From Strix aluco (lineage: Eukaryota > Chordata > Aves > Strigiformes > Strigidae), in the NCBI RefSeq assembly GCF_031877795.1, contig NC_133948.1, forward strand, positions 9,966,948-10,030,947: 64,000 bases of DNA, read 5' to 3'. Below the pieces are notes generated by a model. That model worked only from the letters and a program-made list of their open reading frames with translations. It was not told the DNA's origin and did no database searches. The number at the start of each line of letters is the position of its first letter. Within the stretch, counting starts at the first letter, position 1. Positions 1 through 12,800 of this stretch are shown here, piece after piece. The translations under genes were made by a program, and so were the position numbers.

Positions 1-3000
1 TTCCAGCACTTTTTGTAATAGGATCTCAGAAACATTTGCACGTCCAGTAGGCACACAGTTCCACTGTGACAGAAGATAATCTTATCAGGGAGTAAGCTGA
101 GAGGAAGGTGAAGTGACAGGCAGTGCTGCCCACTGTGAATCTAACACCCAGAGTAAATTCTTGTTTTCCATGGGCTTTGCTTGTAGGCTGGTACGTCAGC
201 TTCGGGGTGAGGTTTTTGCATCATCGTGATTCCATATATAGTGAGCAGTGATCTGTCTGCTCTCAGATGAGGATTTGGGAATATAAGGAGGAGCCTCCTC
301 TCTTTATGGCATATACCAGGAGTGTAACATGAGAGGGCTAGAGCTAGACAGTGTGATGGTCCCACCTCCTCTGTCTGTCTGCATCCATTCTGCTTTCAGA
401 AAATGAGGAAGGCGGCACAGCTACACCTCCAAACTGTGTTGAGAATAAGCACAGTAAAATCTTCTAGGTACTTCCGAATGCCTCCTAGTTACTAGTAGTA
501 GGTTTGGAGCCTGTGAGTAATTTTTCCAGGTTTACATTGAACTCTACCATAGAGAGCAAAATGTAAGGATCTAAAATCCCTGTTCCAGAGCCCCCTGGCT
601 GAGCATTTTGCTGTCATGGCAGTAGACTAATGAGGGATCTGTACTTAATCTTCAGAGAGATGGTGATTCTGGTTTTCAGTAATGAAAAAAATGTATACAT
701 TTAACTCACCATCTTCTGGCTTGCTCTGTCTGGTCCTGCTTCAAGCAGATACTTGAAGCCTGGAATGATTCCAGAGGTTAGCAGGAGTTTGACAAACAAC
801 ACATTCAGGCTATTTTTGATTTAAGGAGAATACATGGGGGGCGGGGGTGGTTTTGGTTGGTTTTGGGGTTTTTTTTAAAGTATTCTTAAATTAAAAATTT
901 GGGGTTTTTTCTTTAAAAAATAATGAAAAACCCCAAACGGTTCCTCTACTGCTGTCTCGCTGCCTTTGCAGTGTCTCCACTGCCTCTTGCCAGTCCGTGC
1001 TGCCAGGCCTCCACAGACACTTCAGCTATGTCCTTTATAGGAACGTCTGGCCTTTTAGGCGAATGCTGCACAGGCCATTCTCTGTTCCTGCCTGCAGCTC
1101 CCGGCAGACAGAATTAGCCTTGGAAACAGCTGTATGGCAGACAGAGAGGGAGGCAGGGACTGGATCTTATGCTGTAACTATCTACTAAAATATTAGCACT
1201 TATTTCCAGAGAACTGGAATGAACCAAAGTTAGCCTTCATACATATGAGATTAATTCTGACCTGCAGTGTATGATCTGAAATGAAATCATACAAAAATAA
1301 ATATTCCAAAACCTGAAGACCATGGCTCATTGCTCCTGTCTGCAAGCTCTTGGGTCTGGTTACTTGTTATGTCAAAAAGAGAGAGTGTCTCTGTCATTCA
1401 CAATTTTTCTCTTTCCTTTTGAATTATTTTTCTGACCAGCAAAGGCTTCAGGGTTGATTCCAGCCTCTTTCAGCAGCTTGACAGTGCTGTAATTCAGCAT
1501 CAGCTGAAAGCATATGAAGGGTGCAACAGACTCAAGGGTTTGGCCACTTACTGCTGTGTACCATCTCAATGGGATGTGGTCATGTTTGCATATCATCTGA
1601 AAATTTCTCGACAGCAAACACCCCTTTAGGTTAGGACTCATAGCAAGTGCATCTGCTTTACAGATAATTAGGAGTTCCTTCAAGAGGTCCTTTGAAGAAA
1701 AATTATGTCTTTCTCTAAGAGAAGCCCAAGTGAAGTTTGTTACTCTGGCCATGGCGGAGAGCAGAAATGCAGGGCCTGAAGCAATGGCACTGCAGCAGCA
1801 TGGTGGTGTGGCAGAGAGTATGTCCCCGATGCTGCCCTGCCAGGCCAGATCAAGGTGGAAAGGTGAAAAATGTGAAAGGCAAAAAAGGAAAGAGAAGTTC
1901 TGCACAGGGCATGGTGCTGTTGATGGGCGGTGGGTCTGCAGGCTTTGCAGGTGTGTTTCTGGGTTTGGGCAGCACTTGTTGACATGGAGCCTCGCTATAT
2001 TCTGAGTGTAACTTGTTTATTTACTAACCTACAAGAACTTTGTTTTTCTGAATGAGGCAGGTAACTAAGGCACCGCAGAAGTAATCTCTCTTAGCAAATA
2101 GGGAGATTCATTAGCAAAGAAAATTACTGGCTTCTGGTAAGACATTTTCTAATAGGTTGAACACTTTGGGTTTGGCTGGAATAGCTGGGTTTTGAATCCA
2201 TCTTCAAGACAGTAGAGCGGGCTGCAGCTGTAGCATATCCCTTTCACCCACTACTGGAAGAGATTGGCACATGGGATCAAGCTGATGTAATTTAGCTGAC
2301 CTTAGAATATTCAATAGCCAAAGATTGCTGAAGTAATCACTCCTCCTCTGCTCCTGATTACAGAAAATCCTACAGGGTTTGTCCCCTTTTGTTGCTCTTG
2401 TCAAATTGCAGAGCAGGCAACACTCAACTCTATTAATAGGTCTTTTGAACATGATTAATTGGGTTTTTAAGTGGGTTGGTTTCTTCCAAAATTTCTCGCT
2501 TACTTAGTTCCACTCGCAGCCGTCCACCTGTAACGCTTTGTTTTCGTGGTATCCTCTGAAACTCTTTTCTCATTTGATGCACTCTTGTGATATTCTGCAT
2601 AAGGTTTTCAGTAGGAGCCTGTTTTCTTCCTCAGTTTTATCTCTACTTGCCTGTGTAGCCATATCATCCAATTGCTTTTCTGTATTACATGTGCGAATTG
2701 CTGTTGAGCACTACAGATCCTTTACTAACCTCCTGCTTCACAAGTGACACAAGTTACTCTAGAGGAATCTTGAGCCAGTTCTGCAGATGGACCAGTCTTG
2801 CTGCCTGTTTGGATAGTTTTGTTTGGTTTATTTTTAATGCTATCCTAAGGTGAAATATTTTTTCATGGTTTGTCAAACAAGATTACGGAGTTGACTGTAA
2901 AACTATGACTCATCTCGGCCTTCGTTTTTCTTATTAAGAATGATCCTGGAGGAAAGTGCAAATGAAAATGTCAGATCTGTCATAAATAATGTAAAAATGA

Positions 3001-3717
3001 CAACCAGGAGGAGAGGTCTCCCAGACCCTTGTTCTATCCACAGACACAGAAAAGAAATCAGTTTTGGAGGGCTGAGTTCATGGCTTGTGCAAAGTTTTAT
3101 CATCCTTTTGACTTCATTGCGTTTAAATGTTTACATCATTCAGGTATCTAGTCCAAATATCTAATTTTTGCCTTTTATTTTGGAGGAATATATATCATAA
3201 TTCTTCATTGTTTAGCCAGGAAGCATTTGAGTGTATTAAGCCTATAGCTCCTATTCTTAGTTGATTCTATGAACGTATTTCGTCTCCCTGATATTTTATT
3301 TCCAGAAGCAACGCTATATTAAGAGTGCAATTAAAATAATAATTCTTTGCTCTATGTTTTGTCAGGAAGACACTTTAAAGATTTAATGTCTCAAAAAAGA
3401 AAAATTATGGTGGACCAGCAGTAAGAAATTAAATCCTTGACAGTTCTTCAGCACACAATATATAATGCTGCTGATAAACAGTCTGGTCTGTTGCAGTTGA
3501 TAGTGTGGGGACACAGAATTGTGTTGCGAGTTACAAACATCTGATTTCAAGTGCATGCTCAGATGCTAGCCTAGTGATAAGGATGAGGTAAGAATGTATT
3601 ATTCACATAGTGATCAGAAGCGCCAGAAACCTTGAATTTAACGTCAATGCCTGTTATAAAATATAATGAGAAACTAATGAAAACAAACATTTCTTCTGTC
3701 ATCTTTTCTCTTTTAAG
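1..3717 (+). other. PPIL2: PPIL2 intron (3' part)
   Basis: Intron sequence upstream of the first visible exon; its 5' end is outside the window. It holds T/G-rich low complexity at about 840-920 and an antisense open frame at 1372-1905 (separate entry). I see no splice-flanked PPIL2 exon in it. Confidence 0.85.
1372..1752 (-). other. Unrecognised antisense open reading frame with strong Kozak context in PPIL2 intron
   Basis: On the minus strand an ATG at 1752-1750 in a perfect context (CCGCCATGG) opens 126 codons to a TGA at 1374-1372. The open frame itself extends further upstream to about 1905. The predicted product starts MARVTNFTWASLRERHNF and contains LLKEAGINPEAF near its end. I recognise no domain, signal peptide or membrane span and no clear minus-strand poly(A) signal close behind it. 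It could be a small gene, a retrocopy, an exon, or chance; in 64 kb an open frame of this length is unusual but not improbable. Confidence 0.2.
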
Positions 3718-3835
3718 GAGGAGAATCTTACTGGGGAAAACCTTTCAAAGATGAATTTAAGCCCAATTTGTCCCACACTGGACGTGGTGTTCTTAGTATG
3801 GCCAATTCAGGACCCAACACAAACAAATCACAGTT
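3718..3835 (+). CDS. PPIL2: PPIL2 coding exon (first one visible): cyclophilin core GESYWGKPF...SQ
   Basis: The exon follows a pyrimidine-rich acceptor (tctcttttaag) and ends at a consensus donor (gtaagt at 3836). It starts with the last two bases of a split Gly codon and ends with two bases of a Phe codon. It encodes [13 protein letters not shown], then [20 protein letters not shown], the conserved cyclophilin strand and loop lining the proline pocket. The Gln and the following Phe (completed in the next exon) match the substrate-contacting Gln111 and Phe113 of cyclophilin A. I found no exon in 1-3717 encoding the expected preceding FHR...QGGD segment, so the preceding intron exceeds 3.7 kb. 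Confidence 0.97.
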
Positions 3836-6800
3836 GTAAGTAGTCACTTGCTTTTTGTGTTTTATTGTTTCCCTCTAGACATTGTGTCTTACTCTGTTCA
3901 GAAAACAAATGACATTTTGCAAGCTACTCTTTAAAGTTCAATCAAGTGAAATGTTCTGTCGAGTGCTGCATATTGAAATCAGGGTAGCTACAGCTGCTGT
4001 TACCCAAGCTAAAAGCAAAGTGATGCACAGCAAGAAGACCTGTAGGTTTATTATATCATCATTAATTTGACTTTTCTGTTTTTATGACCTGAAGTTTTTG
4101 TTCATTTTTATCAGTGTCCCCCCAGTGTTATCCCTGTAAGAGCATTACACCTCTCCACTCTGTTTAAATTTGGCCCTGTATTGAACTTTATGAAAGGGCT
4201 TAATGAAATGAAACATATACTGTGTGGAAATATTGCTTCTTTTTACTCACTTGATTTTAAATAAATGAGAACAATTCTGCACTGTTGAAATGTGTAGAAC
4301 CCAGACGTGGCAGAGTGCAGAATGTGGGATTGAGAATGACTTGGTTTTCAATGTACAAAAACAGAATGAGGACTAAAATGAGGAAAAGATGAATGAAGAA
4401 GCAGGAAGAACAACAAATGAAATTTAAATATACTGAAGCTGTAATAACCTTCTTTATGTGTAACATCAATATTGTTTGCCTGCAGACTTTTGAAAATGTT
4501 CTGTGTCACTTTGAGCCAACGATTGGCTGCTCCTTAAGTACTGTAATAGAAAAAAGTTATACTTTTATTGAGAGCCCCTGGAAAGAGAGTGAGTGTGTGT
4601 GTACAGTACTGTGTGTTGGGAGTGGGGAGGGAGGGAAGGAGGGGGTTCTTGGTGTTGGTCTTCATGATGCTAAGTATTATTAGGGCTTGTAAACTATGCA
4701 GTACTGTGGTTAGCTTTAATTAGACACAAGTGCTTGTCTCAGGGCCTTTAATAGGCTTACTCACGTACTTAAGGCTCAGCACGTGTTGGGCAGTTTGCAG
4801 GATCAAGTTGCTGTAGAGCTTATTTTGGAATTGAATGCTATTGCCAGCACTCAGGTGCTAAATTAGGGGAAAGTAGAGGCTTTTTTTTAAAAAAAAAAAG
4901 GGGGGGGGATTCTAGAAACAGACATTTCTAGAGATAGTTCATGAGCGATGTGCCATATTGAGTCACATCATCTGCTGCTGTAAATGTGATCATATGTTTC
5001 CCTAAAATTTGCAAATGAAATATGAAATTCCTTTATATGTGAAGTCCTTGAGAGGCTCCAGCTGCTCATATTTATAAAGCTTCCTAGGCAGTGTTTAGAC
5101 ACATCTGGCAACTGTTGTGACCTTAGGAACTGGGTGGATAGCTCTCCCCATAGGTGATAGGCACTGCAGTGCAGAGTGAACTGGGTCCCCTGTGTAAGGT
5201 GATGCTCAAATAATGCTCAGGACTTCTCCTCAGGGATCATCCTGAGTTATGTTAATTCCATTGTCCTTAATTTTATTTGACTACGGTGATGGATGAGAAG
5301 CTTTCTCTGTATATTTGCTACTGCTCAGATTTTTTTATTACAATACTATATAACTGACCACTTGATAATCTTAAGTATTGGATATCTGGGAATAAAGTGG
5401 TGCGAAGAACCCCTGCACGAGGCTAAGTTGTAGTGTTTGCCCTGTGTAGGAGTTTGCATTCTGCTCAGCATCTCAAAGCTTTCCTAGGGCAAGCTGTGTC
5501 TTAATAGATTGTCTGGTAGATTGCAGCCTCTCCTATTTGCAATCATATAACTTCCTGAGACTGTTGCTTACATGGAAAAGTGCCTTTGGAATGCTTATAT
5601 ATTTTTAGCTGTCTCTAATGTAGTGTAACAGATGGAGACAGGGAGGAGAGCCAGCACTGCGTGTCCAGCCAAAATGGGCCATCGTGGTCTGCAGACCACA
5701 GCGTGGAAACCTCTGTCTCATACGCTCATAGTCCAAGTCTTCTAAAGAAGCATTAAGCTTTCGAGAAAAGTTGTAGTAGTAAAGGTGGATTTGGATTTGT
5801 TATTTTAGTTCCCAGGTTTAAGTTTAAAATGCAACCCCCAAAATTAAAAGTCCAATTCATTAAAAATCCAAGTTTCACAGGTTTCATTACTTCTGACACT
5901 TTAAAGTATTCTTCTGTCATGTTTGTATCTGAAGCACAAATTTGCTCTGTCCAGAGGAGAAAGGGGTCACTGACAGGCCAATTTAATGGAAGAGAAATGA
6001 AAAAGTAAATATCTTAAAAGATAGAAGTTTACACTGGCAGAGGCTGTGGTGTTATAAAACTATATTTGCTGGATACAAGCTCCCAACCATGCACATGAAA
6101 TGTAATTCCCAAGCAGGATGCACATCTCCCTGTCCTTCATGGGCTTCCCAGGGCCTGCATGGCCAAGGAGGAAGATGCTCAGATTAATTTTGGACTTTGT
6201 GCAAGTCACCACGCTTAGAGTACTGTTTAGGGATGTTAGTAAGGTGTAAAGATGAGAAGTCAAAACTCCAGAAATCCAAGATGAAGCCCACAGAACAGAG
6301 GAGTTAAAGGATCTTTGGTCAGTGGGCCTCCGAGAGAAAAGCCAGAGAGGGAGAGGGGCTTGTCTTCTCTCAGAGAGCTTTTGCATACACTTTCTGTTTT
6401 TAAGCATTACCGGCTGTTGTTGAGTGTCAATGAGATAATATGCTAACTGTTATGTTTTTATTCTTTCCAGCTTCATCACATTCCGCTCTTGTGCATATCT
6501 GGACAAGAAGCATACAGTTTTTGGAAGGTAAGAGAAGGATGTTATGAGCAGCAGTATAGCAGACATTCTCTCCTGTGTGTCTGACGCCTAAAGAGAAGAA
6601 TCTAGTGACTCTTGCAATTGAACTGGAGCAAAATCCTAGCTCACAATCCAGTTCTCCTGGTCATGAGTAGGTGGCCAACGTTGTGCCAGTCATCAGACTG
6701 TGCCCTTTTTTCCTCCTTCCATCACTGTAAGTTGCCTTACTTCCCTTCTGTGGGTGGCCCTCCAGGGAGTCATGAACAAAGTAATCATCGTCCTGCAACC

Positions 6801-9800
6801 AACCATGTTAATATTTGTGCATGCTAATTTCTGGGACATGAGAGATTACCTCTTCAACACTGCTTTCATCCTCTTATGAGCTGTCAACCAGGAAATTAGT
6901 CATGACAGGGCTGCTCTTCATCATGGTATAGAACATAGAGCTTCTGCATAGGCTGGGTCTTTTGGCTGCTTTTATTCGATGTTTATTTTATTCTTCTTTT
7001 CTTTTATTCCTGACAGTTATTGTCAGTATAAAATTTGTATGTCTGTGTGTGTGTGTAGATACATACATGTTTATGTGTATATATATTAAGATATTACCGA
7101 TGCCAAGACAGCAAGGGAACTTCATTCTTTATAAAGAAGTCTCTTCCAGAAGACTTTTCCAGTCAAGCCCTCACATGGTAAAGATCAAGTTATTTACTAC
7201 AGAAGATAGACCAAAATCTTTATGTTAGTTTGTTTTTTGCTTCCTCTGTTGCAGGTACATGGTATTTACCAAGTCATTCATAGCTGTTCTAGCAAAACCC
7301 TCAGTGCAAATGGCAGGAAGGGGAGTTTCACTAGCCTGCTTCATTGGTAGTTCCTGGGGATTTTACAGTCTTTTTTAAATGAAGATTTATTTTTTATTCT
7401 TTTCATAGTTTTATCTGTTTGAAAGGCAGCAATTGAAAAGAAATGCATGTGCTGTTTACTTTAATTGGATGTCATACAATTGTGCTGTACAATGAAAGTG
7501 ATACATTTAATCCATCTTCTATGCCTGTGAGTTCTTGAGGCAGTAACTAGCTTCATTTTAAACAATTATTTTAGTGCTGTTAGTTCCAATACTGATCCTG
7601 CAATTCCTTTCTCAGGTCTGTCATAGAAAAATTTAAAGTTCCCTTGTCATTTGGTGAAAGCAGATAAATAAAGCAAATTCTAATACTAAAAGCTGAGAGC
7701 AAGTATATTCTTGGAGGAGTTACACCACCCCTATCTTAAGACTATTTCATTTAAGCTACAACAATTTGAGTCCTCCTTGAAAAAATCCCATTAAATCCCA
7801 TACGGTAATGCTGTTAACCTGAGCTTGCTGCCTCATCAAATATTATTTGGGTTAGGACAGCTCAGCTGAAAATGTGACTGTTCTTCAGTTCTGGATGCAA
7901 CATGGCTTCAGTGAGCCGCCTGTATAGTCCTCCAGTGTCTTTGCTGCATTTCCCCAGTGTGCTCCACTTTTACTATAATTCACTAGGAAAGAGTTTAGAG
8001 AGTAGCTGAGCTTACTGCGGTGTAAGGGAGTGTGTTCCCAAAAGCCTTCACATCGTGCGTAACGTCTAAAGTGCCTTATGAGCAAAATAGCTCAAATGAT
8101 GTTTCACACTGTATGTTGCCCCTTAGAGAGGAATTACTTCAGTCCAAGTAAATCTGGTTAAGTGTATATAGCAGAGATTCATGCAGTTTTAGCAAAGACT
8201 GTCTTAAGTTTTTAACTGTCCTTGCTGCTACAGAAACCTGAACTTAGTTGCCAGAGTAAAGAAGTGGTGCTGCTTTCTCAGCACTGCAAATATTCTTAGC
8301 TGAAATACAAAGGAAAAACTTTCTAAAAATACCAGTTTAGAATCAGATTTGGCTTCCTGTATGAAAACTGAGTGACGTCTTCATATGAACACAGAGCAGG
8401 TGAATGTTACTCTGGACTCTCTTGCATGTAAATGAAAATTAATTCAAATAATGTAAAAAATGAAGATGCTGGGATAGGTGTATTCCAGTCACTCTATATT
8501 AATCTACAATTTTAATACTTGAATAATTGCATTTACCTACAAATTTAATATAACAGGCTGTTGAGTGCAGCTCTTAAGATCTATATGTCATCAAAATCCT
8601 TCAGCTGTTTTTACCTGCATTTGTTTTTTAAAAGCCATAAAAGCCAAAGGACTCCAGAGATTGTATCTCTAGTGAAACTCCAGCTTCAATTTGCTATTTT
8701 AGATCCTGGGTGTTTCCAGGATTTGTTGACTGTATCTGATCTTAGACTGTATAGCACAATAATATCTGGGAAGCATATCTAGGAATAATATCTAGATTTA
8801 AGAATAGAATGAACGTATAAAATCAGAATTCTTTGTTTTCATGAATGTTAAATTTGATTGTCTTAATTGGATGCTTACTGGCCTGTTGTGACTTTCGTAT
8901 AGATTTGAGGATTACTTATTTCAGTTAATATAAAAACCTAAATACTCTGATCTCAACTGTACCCTCAGTTATTTCTATGTGGCTCTGGTTCATGTTACTG
9001 AGTGTCATGTATGTATCTTAGAGAGCAGAATCTGACCTTTCTGTAATTTGTATAAAACTTTTCAGCAGGCTTTCCATACTTTGGAGAACAAAAAAGAGTG
9101 AAAGTGCAACTATTCCGCACCCCTTTCTCTTTTTGTCCTGTGTGGGATGGAACATTGAAAAGTTCCTTCTCTGGAGTTGCATCTTATTCATGACCCCACT
9201 GGTTTGAAAAACAATTTTTGCATGATAGCAGCTATTAATGTTGGATGTTTGGCTGTTAAGTATCTTTGGAAAACACACCAGCTGCAGGCAGTGGGACTGT
9301 GAAGAGGTGGCACGTGTCTGGCTTGGTGTACTGGAATTTTCAAGTCTCAGGAGAAGATTGTGGCTGGAGGACAGGAAAGGCATCTTGTCACGATTGTGCT
9401 GCCCACCGTGGCAATAATGAGGACAGATGTTACTGAAAGTAAAGGAGATGAGTTGTCATGGATGGGGAGCAGAAACAAAGGCAGAGAATGAGAGAAGAAT
9501 GCCTTCCCTTGGAGGTGTGTTGCAGGCTGCATGGATTTCCTGCTCCAGCAGAGCTGCAGAGATTAAATTAGTAATTACCATTTCTAGTAATTACCATTTC
9601 TCCTGACTTAGAGAATGCTGTAATTAACATGAAAACTAACTGGTGGCTTTTGTTGGCTTCTAGCTTGCTGGTAAGAGGTTTAATTTAGAAACTCAAGTAA
9701 TGTAAACCAACCAACATGCATTTGCTCTGCACAGAGTGGATGAAAAGCATTTTCAGGGGACTGCTGCATGGGGACGGTCCATGGAGGACTGCTGCTGTCG

Positions 9801-12800
9801 TGGGCTGTGTGCGTGGGAGCTCCCTCTTACCCATGCTATAACTGGGAGTTCAGCTGTTGTGTGAGCTGCATGACCTACAGGGATGTTACAGCCCAAACAC
9901 CAGTATAGGCTCACGTTCCTGTCTTGTGTGCTTCATGAAATTTAGATGCAAGCATATCCCATCCATGTTGCTATTATATTATTTATTGCTCCAATGGCTC
10001 ACAGCTTGTGTGGATCAGAGACCTGGTACATTTGTCCTTTATAAGCAAAAATAGAAACATAATCTCTGTCCCAGAGAGCTGGATAAGTAGAAAAGAAACT
10101 GCATAAAACAGGGAAGTCACAATAGTGACCCTTTTCAGCCTACCTTCCACCGGCAGTTTGCACTTTCTTCAGAACCAAGGAAAAAGGAAACCCTAGGAGA
10201 AATGAAATGGCTTTGTGGATGTTTTGGGGTAGCCTGTTCCAAAGCTAAAGGGACACATAAAAAATTGCATGTTTAAAATAACAGTGGAAGATGATCGAGC
10301 CATGCTGATTGGCATGAGGAGAGAAATGCTGTCTTCTGAATTTTAGATGAGATTTAGGACAAGCAGGGCATGATGGGCTTGAAAGTGAGGGCAGGTTGGA
10401 GGTATGTGATGTGATAAAAAGAAGTGCAGTAGAGGAAGTGGAGAGAAAAATGTTGTGGTCAGATGGCAAAGCTGGAAATGATCTGTGTGTTTATTAGAGC
10501 ATCACCTGTGTTTGTCAAGAATGGAGAACAGGATGTGGCAACTGAGACAGGAGATGAGTATATGGAGGACAGTTTTCCCTTTTGTACGTGGCTGCATGTA
10601 TCTACTTACACAGATAACTTTTAACTATCTCTTGAGGTTTCTGCCGCTCATTCTTCAATTCCCGTGTTCCTGGAAATAATGAACAAGTGGTTTGGGAAAC
10701 CTCAAACTTGGTCAAATTGGAGGCATCAGTCAGTGGCTGACATGTACTCAGCTTAGTCTTCTCTTTTCTTCCCTCCTCCCCTTGTCAGATGCTTTTGTGG
10801 AAGATAGTTTCTTTCCCTGGATAAGTATCACCCTGTAGTAAGTATTCCTTAACCTGTTTAATGATTGCTACTGTAATTCAGTGCAATGGGGCAATGAGAG
10901 TAACTCTTGTCCTCTGAAGTAACTAGCTACATAAAACAAGTACGAGGCATTATTCAGTTACTCAGGTATGGTTAAGTAACACACAGTGTCTGTTTCCACT
11001 TGTAACATTCCTGTATGATTTGAAACAGTGAACCCTAATGGCTTCTAAGCTGGGAAACTCTTGTTGCTCTTCTGCTTTAATAAACCTGAAGAAGGGAGAA
11101 GTTGTGTGACAGCAAAAGAGCTGATTCTGTTATTGAATCTGTGTTGGGAGCCTGACCTAATTTTGCACAGCAATCTGCTCCCCAGGCACCAGGATAGGAG
11201 TGAAGAGCAAGGTGGGAAAATAAACCAGGCTTCCCTGTGGAAGCCGTGGCTGTGATTTTGTGTAGCACACAAGGACTAGGCTGTCAGAGCTGCACGAGGG
11301 CTGCTATCATTTCCAAAACAGTTGTATGAGCTCTGAAGAGGAACCTGTGCCAAAGCAGAGAAGTCCTTACATGCCAGGTTCATTTGTTGAGTCTCGTTTC
11401 AAAATGCTTTTTCCAAGTTTTTTTATTTTTTCAGCACCCTTCATTACTGTGTCTCGCCTGCTAGATTAAGCCCTTATTAGAGATGGAGATGTTTTGACTG
11501 CATCCTTGTTGCAAGTTCAAATTGCTTGCTCCATTTCAGATTGGGTGTATACGTAGAAAACATTTTGTCCTGAGTATACGTGTTTGTACATGTGTGTATT
11601 GTTCTCTCTCTGTGTGTATATAAATGTATGTACTCCTTTTTATAAAAATAACCTTGAGGGCAGAATGTGTTTACAAAACAACGTTTCTTTCTGGTTTCTG
11701 TTTCTAGTTTAAAGCTTTTTTTAAAAAAAGCCCAGACATTGTTCTTATATCATCTTCTGACCAGGAAACTATCGTCTTGGGCCACTGCCATCCCCAGCAT
11801 TGCATAAAGCTTAATTCCTATAATTCTTCTAAACAAAAATATGAGAAATAGGAAGTCCATGTGTGAATGTCTGTGAGACTGCTAGGGAGTTGCAGTTTTC
11901 TTTGGGAGCAGCACTAACTAATGTAGCAGCAAGACTTTCATTGGCATATTGCAATGGATAGAGCTTGCTCCAGATATTTCACTTCATGCAAAGACATTGG
12001 CAGTGGTTATGAAGCAAGGTTACTAGTTTGCATAAAGGAGCCTTAACAGGAAGTAAGATTTTAAATAACATCTCTAAATTTGAAATGCAAAGATTTCCAG
12101 TGCTAACTTAGTTCATTTTTCAAGAAAACAGAATTGCATAAACAAGGGCACATTTTTGTTTTCATTACTATGCTAACAGAAGAAAACCTAAATGCACCTA
12201 CCTTGTCGTCCATGCCTAAATGTAATGCAACATTTATCAAGCTCCTCTAAAAATACAACAAGCTGTCTCAGGGATGCTGAGCTAAATATATAGTTGAGAT
12301 CATCATTTCTCTGTTCAGCATCTACTGGAAGTACACGGCAAACTCTTGGTTTCACTGGTTGTTCTAATGTAAATGGTGTCTTGAAGGTCCTTTTCACTGT
12401 AGGGTGTCATCTGAACATCTGTTTAAACCTCGCTTCGTCAATTTAGGACAAAGCATGTGTGGCATCTTCTAAAAGGAATAGAGCCAGAAACAGTGGAAAA
12501 GGTTAAACTTGTTTCTGCCCTTCTGCCTTCCCTTCCTGCTGTGCTCCCAACTTAGCACAAGTGATGTTGCATGAGAAAGGCTGTGTCACCCTCTGTGTAA
12601 CATGTGCACTTAGCACATGTGAAGAGTATAAAGGGTTATTCATCTGAACCTCTAGAGTTTGCATTTTGTTGTAATGAAAATTAGGTACAGAGTTCCTTAT
12701 GCTGAGACTCAGATTTATTCATAGAACAGATTTTATCTCTTTTTGTTCAAAGTTAGTTGAAAATTAGAATAATATTAAGTAGTGTCACTCTCTTCAGAGG

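Larger units (their letters stand above)
3836..6470 (+). other. PPIL2: PPIL2 intron
   Basis: A 2.6 kb GT-AG intron. It contains the G-rich tract at 4618-4645 and the T/A/G homopolymer block at 4881-4908. No gene seen; open frames on both strands are short and unrecognised. Confidence 0.9.
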
